A stretch of DNA of 64,000 bases from Pseudomonas mediterranea CFBP 5447 (GTDB lineage Bacteria > Pseudomonadota > Gammaproteobacteria > Pseudomonadales > Pseudomonadaceae). Of this stretch, positions 60,006-64,000 are shown piece by piece. The number at the start of each line of letters is the position of its first letter. Within the stretch, counting starts at the first letter, position 1. The stretch is from positions 147,910 to 211,909 of the forward strand of contig NZ_KN322985.1 in NCBI RefSeq assembly GCF_000774145.1. The letters are read 5' to 3'. A model generated the notes under the pieces. That model saw only the letters and a list, made by a program, of their open reading frames with translations. It was not told the DNA's origin and did not search any database. Both the position numbers and the translations under genes were made by a program.

Positions 60006-61832
60006 TCAAGGCTGCTGTATCTGTTGCAAATGACCGTAGAGTCGAGCGTACAGGCCACCCTCGGCGATCAACTGCAAATGGTCGCCGTCTTCGGCGATTT
60101 GCCCCCCGTCGAACACCAATACCCGATCCGCCTGTTTCACGGCTGATAACCGGTGGGCGATGATCAACGTGGTGCGCCCGCTCAGGAAATGTGACAGGGC
60201 CTGATGAAGGTTGTACTCGGTGGCGGCGTCCAGTGCGGAGGTCGCTTCGTCGAGTATCACCACCCGCGGCTCGGCCAATACCATGCGGGCAATGGCCAGG
60301 CGTTGACGCTGCCCGCCGGACAGCCGCACCCCGGCACGCCCGACCACACTCTCCAGCCCCTGGGGCAACGCGCGCACCGTGGTATCGAGCTGGGCGATGG
60401 TCAATGCCCGCCAACAGGCCTCGTCACTGCAGTCGCGGCCCATGGAGAGGTTGGCCCGCACCGTGTCGTTGAACAAGGCAGGATGCTGCAGCACCACCGC
60501 GACATTTTCCCGGATGGTTTCCAGGCCGATTTCCTGTTGGGTGGCGCCGCCAAACCGGATGCTGCCCGACTGCGGCGTATACAGGCCCAGCAACAGCTGC
60601 ACCAAGGTGCTCTTGCCGCCACCGCTGGCACCGACGATGGCGACCTTTTCGCCGGGGGAGATGGTCAGGTTCAACTGGTCGAGCACCAGTTCATCGCTAT
60701 AGCCGAAGCTCAAGCCCTGGATGTCGATGCCCACGGTATCGCGGCCCTTGAACGGGTCGACACCGCCGCTGTACTGCGGCTCGTCGGCCCGGGCCAGGAG
60801 TTCGTTGATCCGGCTCAACGCACCGCCGGCCGCGTAATAGGCGTACTGAAGATTCAACAGCTGTTCCACCGGACCGATCATGAACCAGAGGTAGCTGAAC
60901 ACCGCCAGCATCTGGCCGATGGACAGGTCGGAGAACAGCACGGTGAGCATCGCCGCCGCACGGAAGATGTCGATGCCGAACTGGAACAGCAAGCCACTGG
61001 CGCGGCCCGACGCATCGCTTTTCCACTGGGAACTGACCGCATAGTCACGCACCTCCCGGGCGCGCTGGCCCAGGCGGCCGAGGAAAAATCCCTGGCGGTT
61101 ACCGGCACGCACCTCCTGGATCGCATCCAGGGTTTCGGTCAATGCCTGGGTGAAGCGCGAGGTGCTATCGTTCTCGAGCTTCTTGAGGTGCTTGACCCGC
61201 TTGCCCAACTGCACCGTGGCGTAGATCACCAGCGGATTGAACAGCAGGATCAGCAGCGCCAGTTTCCAGTGCATCCACATCAGGATGCCAGCGGTGCCCA
61301 CCAACGTCAGCATTGCTACCAGGAAACGGCTGAGGGTTTCGCCGACGAATTTATCGAGGGTGTCCAGGTCGGTGACCAGGTGCGCGGCCACGGTACCGCT
61401 GCCCAGGCTTTCGTATTCCCCCAGGGAAATCCGTTTGAGGCGCTCGATCAGGCGGATACGGATGCGATAGACGATGTCTTTGGCGAGCCTGGCGAACAAG
61501 CGCGCTTGCAGCACGTTGAACAGCAACGCGCCGCACCGAAGGGTCAAGGTTGCCAGCAACATCAACCCGATATAGCCGGCAGCCGTCTGCCAAGCCGTCG
61601 GCAAGGCGTGGTTCATCACTTTCAAGGCGGCGTCGCCCCGCCCCAGCAGTACTTCGTCCACCAACAATGGCAACAGCAAGGGGATCGGCACGCTGCACAG
61701 CGTCGCCAGCACGGCCACGCCGTTGGCTATCCACAGGGCTTTCTTGTGTTTGAGGGCCAGGCGACGGATTTCCGCCCAGCTCAATCGATCGACGCGCTGT
61801 GGCTCCGAGGCGCCATCCGGCAGGTCAGGCAC
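60006..61832 (-). CDS. ABC exporter, ATPase fused to membrane domain
   Basis: The GTG at 61832 overlaps the dsbA-like stop and gives 608 residues; GTG 61841 and TTG 61859 are alternatives. Six membrane helices (about 35-320) are followed by the ATPase domain with Walker A VGASGGGKSTLVQLLLGLY, signature VRLSGGQRQRLAIARMVL and Walker B VVILDEATSALD. This half-transporter probably works as a homodimer that exports a lipid, peptide or drug; the substrate is not readable. No accessory export gene is adjacent. Confidence 0.9.
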   Translation of the reverse strand: MPDLPDGASEPQRVDRLSWAEIRRLALKHKKALWIANGVAVLATLCSVPIPLLLPLLVDEVLLGRGDAALKVMNHALPTAWQTAAGYIGLMLLATLTLRCGALLFNVLQARLFARLAKDIVYRIRIRLIERLKRISLGEYESLGSGTVAAHLVTDLDTLDKFVGETLSRFLVAMLTLVGTAGILMWMHWKLALLILLFNPLVIYATVQLGKRVKHLKKLENDSTSRFTQALTETLDAIQEVRAGNRQGFFLGRLGQRAREVRDYAVSSQWKSDASGRASGLLFQFGIDIFRAAAMLTVLFSDLSIGQMLAVFSYLWFMIGPVEQLLNLQYAYYAAGGALSRINELLARADEPQYSGGVDPFKGRDTVGIDIQGLSFGYSDELVLDQLNLTISPGEKVAIVGASGGGKSTLVQLLLGLYTPQSGSIRFGGATQQEIGLETIRENVAVVLQHPALFNDTVRANLSMGRDCSDEACWRALTIAQLDTTVRALPQGLESVVGRAGVRLSGGQRQRLAIARMVLAEPRVVILDEATSALDAATEYNLHQALSHFLSGRTTLIIAHRLSAVKQADRVLVFDGGQIAEDGDHLQLIAEGGLYARLYGHLQQIQQP

Positions 61833-62460
61833 AGGCCGCACGCTCCAGCCAGCGGCCAAGCAATGGAGACAGTTGGCCCAGGGGCTGGTAACCGTTGGTC
61901 AGCAGGGCCAATTGGCCGTCGCGCTCGGCCAGCAGCGTGGGGAAACCGGCAATGCCGAGATCCTGCACCCAAGTGAAATCCGCGGCAGTGGCCGCATGCT
62001 GCTCGGCGCTGTCGAACGCCGCGGCAAACTCGATGCGTGGCAGGCCGGCCTGTTCCGCCAGCTCCACCAGGACGCTGGCATGGGTCACGTCGCGACCCTG
62101 CTCATAAAAAGCCTGTTGAATCAGTTTCAGCAGCTTCCAGGCCAAATCCGGCGCCAAGCTCCGGGCCGTCACCAGCGCCCGGCAGGCTGGCTCGGTGTCA
62201 TAGACGAAACCGTCCGGCAGCGCGCCCTCCAGCTTGAACGGCTGGCCGGTGGCCTGGGTGACAGCTTGCCAATGCTCGAGGATGTAACGCCGGGTTGTGG
62301 GCTCCAGGGACGAGCCGCTGCCCGTACGCAAACCGCCCACCACCAGGTGCAGTTCCACGCCCTGGGCCTGCGCCTGCTCGACCAATGCTTCGGCTACCGG
62401 CGCGAAGCCCCAGCACCAGGAACACATCGGGTCCATGACATACAGCAGGCGTGGCGGCAT
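61825..62460 (-). CDS. FrnE-like DsbA family thioredoxin
   Basis: This 211-residue cytoplasmic protein has no signal peptide. The thioredoxin fold starts RLLYVMDPMCSWCWGFAPVA with the CSWC redox pair at the N-terminus, followed by a long helical insertion and VQDLGIAGFPTLLAERDGQL holding the cis-Pro. It belongs to the FrnE/2-hydroxychromene isomerase side of the DsbA family. The ABC gene overlaps its 3' end, and trhO lies 3 bases before it, so the three may form one transcript. Confidence 0.87.
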   Translation of the reverse strand: MPPRLLYVMDPMCSWCWGFAPVAEALVEQAQAQGVELHLVVGGLRTGSGSSLEPTTRRYILEHWQAVTQATGQPFKLEGALPDGFVYDTEPACRALVTARSLAPDLAWKLLKLIQQAFYEQGRDVTHASVLVELAEQAGLPRIEFAAAFDSAEQHAATAADFTWVQDLGIAGFPTLLAERDGQLALLTNGYQPLGQLSPLLGRWLERAACA

Positions 62461-62463
62461 GGT

Positions 62464-63405
62464 TCAGGCCTCGGAGGATGATTGCTTGTAGTTGTAGCCG
62501 ATCGGGTGCGGCATGTTGCGGGCCTTGGCCAATTCGATCTGCTTTTGCCGGTCGATGGCGCTGCGGCGGGTCTTCTCGCTCAGCTTGTCCCAGCAATGCG
62601 GGCAACTGATGCCAGGCACGTAGTGCTCCGAAGCGCGATCTTCCACGCTCACCGGTGTACGGCACGCATGACATTGATCGTAGTCGCCTTCGCTGAGATC
62701 GTGGCGAACGGTCACGCGGTTATCGAACACAAAGCAGTCGCCGCGCCATTTGGTTTGTTCCTGGGGGACTTCTTCGAGGTATTTCAGGATGCCACCCTTG
62801 AGGTGGAAGACCTCGTCGAAGCCCTGGCTGAGCATGTAGCTGGACGCTTTCTCACAACGGATGCCACCGGTGCAGAACATCGCGACTTTCTTGTGCTTGG
62901 CCGGATCGAAGTTGGCCTTGATGTAGTCGGGGAATTCGCGAAAGCTGGCGGTCTTGGGATCGATTGCGCCTTCGAATGTCCCGATGGACACTTCGTAATC
63001 GTTGCGGGTATCGATCAACAGCACTTCCGGATCGCTGATCAGCGCGTTCCAGTCCTGGGGTTCGACATAGGTGCCGACCTGCTTGTTCGGATCCACGCCC
63101 TCGACGCCGAGGGTGACGATTTCCTTCTTGAGCTTGACCTTGGTGCGGTAGAACGGCTGCTCGTCGCAGTACGACTCCTTGTGATCGATGTCGATCATGC
63201 GCGGATCGTTCTTGAGCCAGGCCAGCAAGCCGTCGATGCCTTCGCGGGTACCGGAGACCGTGCCGTTGATGCCTTCTTCGGCGATCAGCAGGGTGCCTTT
63301 GATACCGTTATCGAGCATCGCCTTGAGCAAGGGCTCACGCAGCTCGACGTAATCTTCCAGGGTGACGAACTTATACAGTGCCGCCACGACAATGGGTTGT
63401 GTCAT
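62464..63405 (-). CDS. trhO: tRNA uridine(34) hydroxylase
   Basis: This 313-residue protein has an N-terminal acylphosphatase-like region (about 1-95) and a rhodanese domain (about 120-220) with the active Cys in [19 protein letters not shown]. The tail has the metal-type pairs CHACRTPV and [10 protein letters not shown]. This is the layout of TrhO (YceA), which hydroxylates U34 of tRNAs for 5-methoxyuridine/cmo5U synthesis from prephenate-independent oxygen chemistry. The bolA terminator lies just upstream. Confidence 0.93.
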   Translation of the reverse strand: MTQPIVVAALYKFVTLEDYVELREPLLKAMLDNGIKGTLLIAEEGINGTVSGTREGIDGLLAWLKNDPRMIDIDHKESYCDEQPFYRTKVKLKKEIVTLGVEGVDPNKQVGTYVEPQDWNALISDPEVLLIDTRNDYEVSIGTFEGAIDPKTASFREFPDYIKANFDPAKHKKVAMFCTGGIRCEKASSYMLSQGFDEVFHLKGGILKYLEEVPQEQTKWRGDCFVFDNRVTVRHDLSEGDYDQCHACRTPVSVEDRASEHYVPGISCPHCWDKLSEKTRRSAIDRQKQIELAKARNMPHPIGYNYKQSSSEA

Positions 63406-63450
63406 GGGTATTTCTCCAGGTGGCTACCCTCGTAAGGGGTGAACCGGATG

Positions 63451-63482
63451 CAAAAAAAAACGCGCCGGGTCAGCGGCGCGTT
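63451..63482 (-). terminator. intrinsic terminator of bolA-like gene
   Basis: On the minus strand ACGCGCCG and CGGCGCGT pair around a six-base loop and are followed by an uninterrupted run of nine or more T. It lies between the bolA-like gene and trhO, and probably ends the bolA transcript. Confidence 0.9.
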
Positions 63483-63542
63483 GCGGATTCTAGCAAAAAC
63501 ACGGTGGCTTTAGGAGCGCACCTGTGGCTTGAGAAGCACACC

Positions 63543-63652
63543 TGTGGCGAGGGAGCTTGCTCCCGCTCGGCGGCGAAGCCGTCGTCTGGACTTTCCCGGA
63601 ATGTCCCAGGGGACCGCTTCACGGTCCAGCGGGAGCAAGCTCCCTCGCCACA
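63543..63652. repeat. REPIN (GTGGCGAGGGAGCTTGC type)
   Basis: TGTGGCGAGGGAGCTTGC (63543) and its inverted copy ending CTCCCTCGCCACA (63652) lie between the bolA-like gene and its terminator. The spacer contains further small stems (GGCGGCGAAGCCGTCG and GGACCGCTTCACGGTCC). Confidence 0.85.
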
Positions 63653-63673
63653 AAAGCTTCCTCCCCACAATGA

Positions 63674-63973
63674 TCAGTGCTTGCTGCCACCGGCACAGGT
63701 CGGCGAAGCCGGTGCGGCATCAATCTGTGCCCATTCTTCGGGGGTGTAGGTGTGCAGCGCCAACGCATGGAATTCGCCCATCAGCTCACCCAGCGTGCCG
63801 TAGACCTTCTGGTGGCGCTTGACCCGATTGAGCCCCTCGAACTGCCGGCTCACCACCACCGCCTTGAAGTGGGTCTGCAGCCCACGGCTGTGCATGTGGC
63901 TTTCATCCAGCACTTGCAGGTGCTCGGGCTGCAGAAGACCGAGTGTCGATTCGATGCGTTGTTGCATGCTCAT
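63674..63973 (-). CDS. BolA family protein
   Basis: This 99-residue protein has the class II KH-like BolA fold. MSMQQRIESTLGLLQPEHLQ, VLDESHMHSRGLQTHFKAVV and RVKRHQKVYGTLGELMGEF hold the conserved His residues and the signature helix. BolA proteins partner monothiol glutaredoxins in iron-sulphur handling and also act as stress regulators. The extra Pro/Ala/Cys tail is variable in this family. The 5' neighbour lies beyond the window edge. Confidence 0.9.
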   Translation of the reverse strand: MSMQQRIESTLGLLQPEHLQVLDESHMHSRGLQTHFKAVVVSRQFEGLNRVKRHQKVYGTLGELMGEFHALALHTYTPEEWAQIDAAPASPTCAGGSKH

Positions 63974-64000
63974 TCCAGGCTCCGCTTACGGCTTTTTCTT

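Noticed and set aside
60204..61976. A 590-codon open frame opposite the ABC exporter
   Set aside because: It is antisense to a gene with intact Walker and signature motifs, and its own product has no recognisable domain.

Overview
The window looks like a chromosomal segment of a fluorescent-group Pseudomonas. The evidence is the gene order rpsA-ihfB-wzz-wbp...wbpM, the fused tyrA-aroA gene next to cmk, the gyrA-mtnA-mtaD-ubiG-mupP-yciK order, and many REP doublets (REPINs) of the types common in P. fluorescens relatives. I see no prophage, CRISPR array, rRNA or tRNA gene. All names come from reading the sequence and from family knowledge; no database search was run.

Layout. 0-4 kb: a small membrane protein, a TesB-like thioesterase, a CHAD protein, a small lipoprotein and a patatin-like phospholipase. 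4-12.1 kb: the complete high-affinity potassium uptake system kdpFABC with its sensor and regulator kdpDE, all on the minus strand. 12.3-14.2 kb: a DUF2897 protein, and a DUF1989 (urea carboxylase-associated / carboxyguanidine deiminase-like) gene paired with a GntR/FCD regulator. 14.3-38 kb: a comEA-like gene, then the O-antigen locus, bounded by wbpM on one side and wzz-lapA-ihfB on the other. 38-49.6 kb: rpsA, cmk, tyrA-aroA, hisC, pheA, serC and gyrA, one co-oriented block for aromatic amino acids, serine and translation. 50-54.9 kb: mtnA diverging from mtaD-ubiG-mupP-yciK. 55.3-59.8 kb: a diguanylate cyclase, a haem-oxygenase-like diiron protein and a GGDEF-EAL protein. 60-64 kb: an ABC exporter, a FrnE-like DsbA protein, trhO and a BolA-family gene.

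The O-antigen locus is the most informative part. Its order (wbpA, wbpB, wbpC-like acyltransferase, wbpD, wbpE, wzy, wzx, hisH2, hisF2, wbpG, wbpH-like, wbpI, wbpJ-like) matches the P. aeruginosa O5 (PAO1) cluster, which makes UDP-ManNAc(3NAc)A and its acetamidino derivative. At the wbpM end, where PAO1 has wbpK-wbpL (FucNAc synthesis and priming), this window has a pglC/pglD/pglE-like set that should make and transfer di-N-acetylbacillosamine phosphate. A frameshifted C-terminal remnant of a wbpL-type gene survives beside wbpM (16947-17340). I read this as a swap of the priming sugar, with the old initiator left as a scar. A short orphan wzz-like gene on the opposite strand sits in the same junction.

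Ten REPINs (two clear sequence families, one split into two subtypes) sit between genes, often between convergent ones. None occurs between 12.65 and 46.74 kb, a stretch that holds the whole O-antigen locus and the aromatic/rpsA block.
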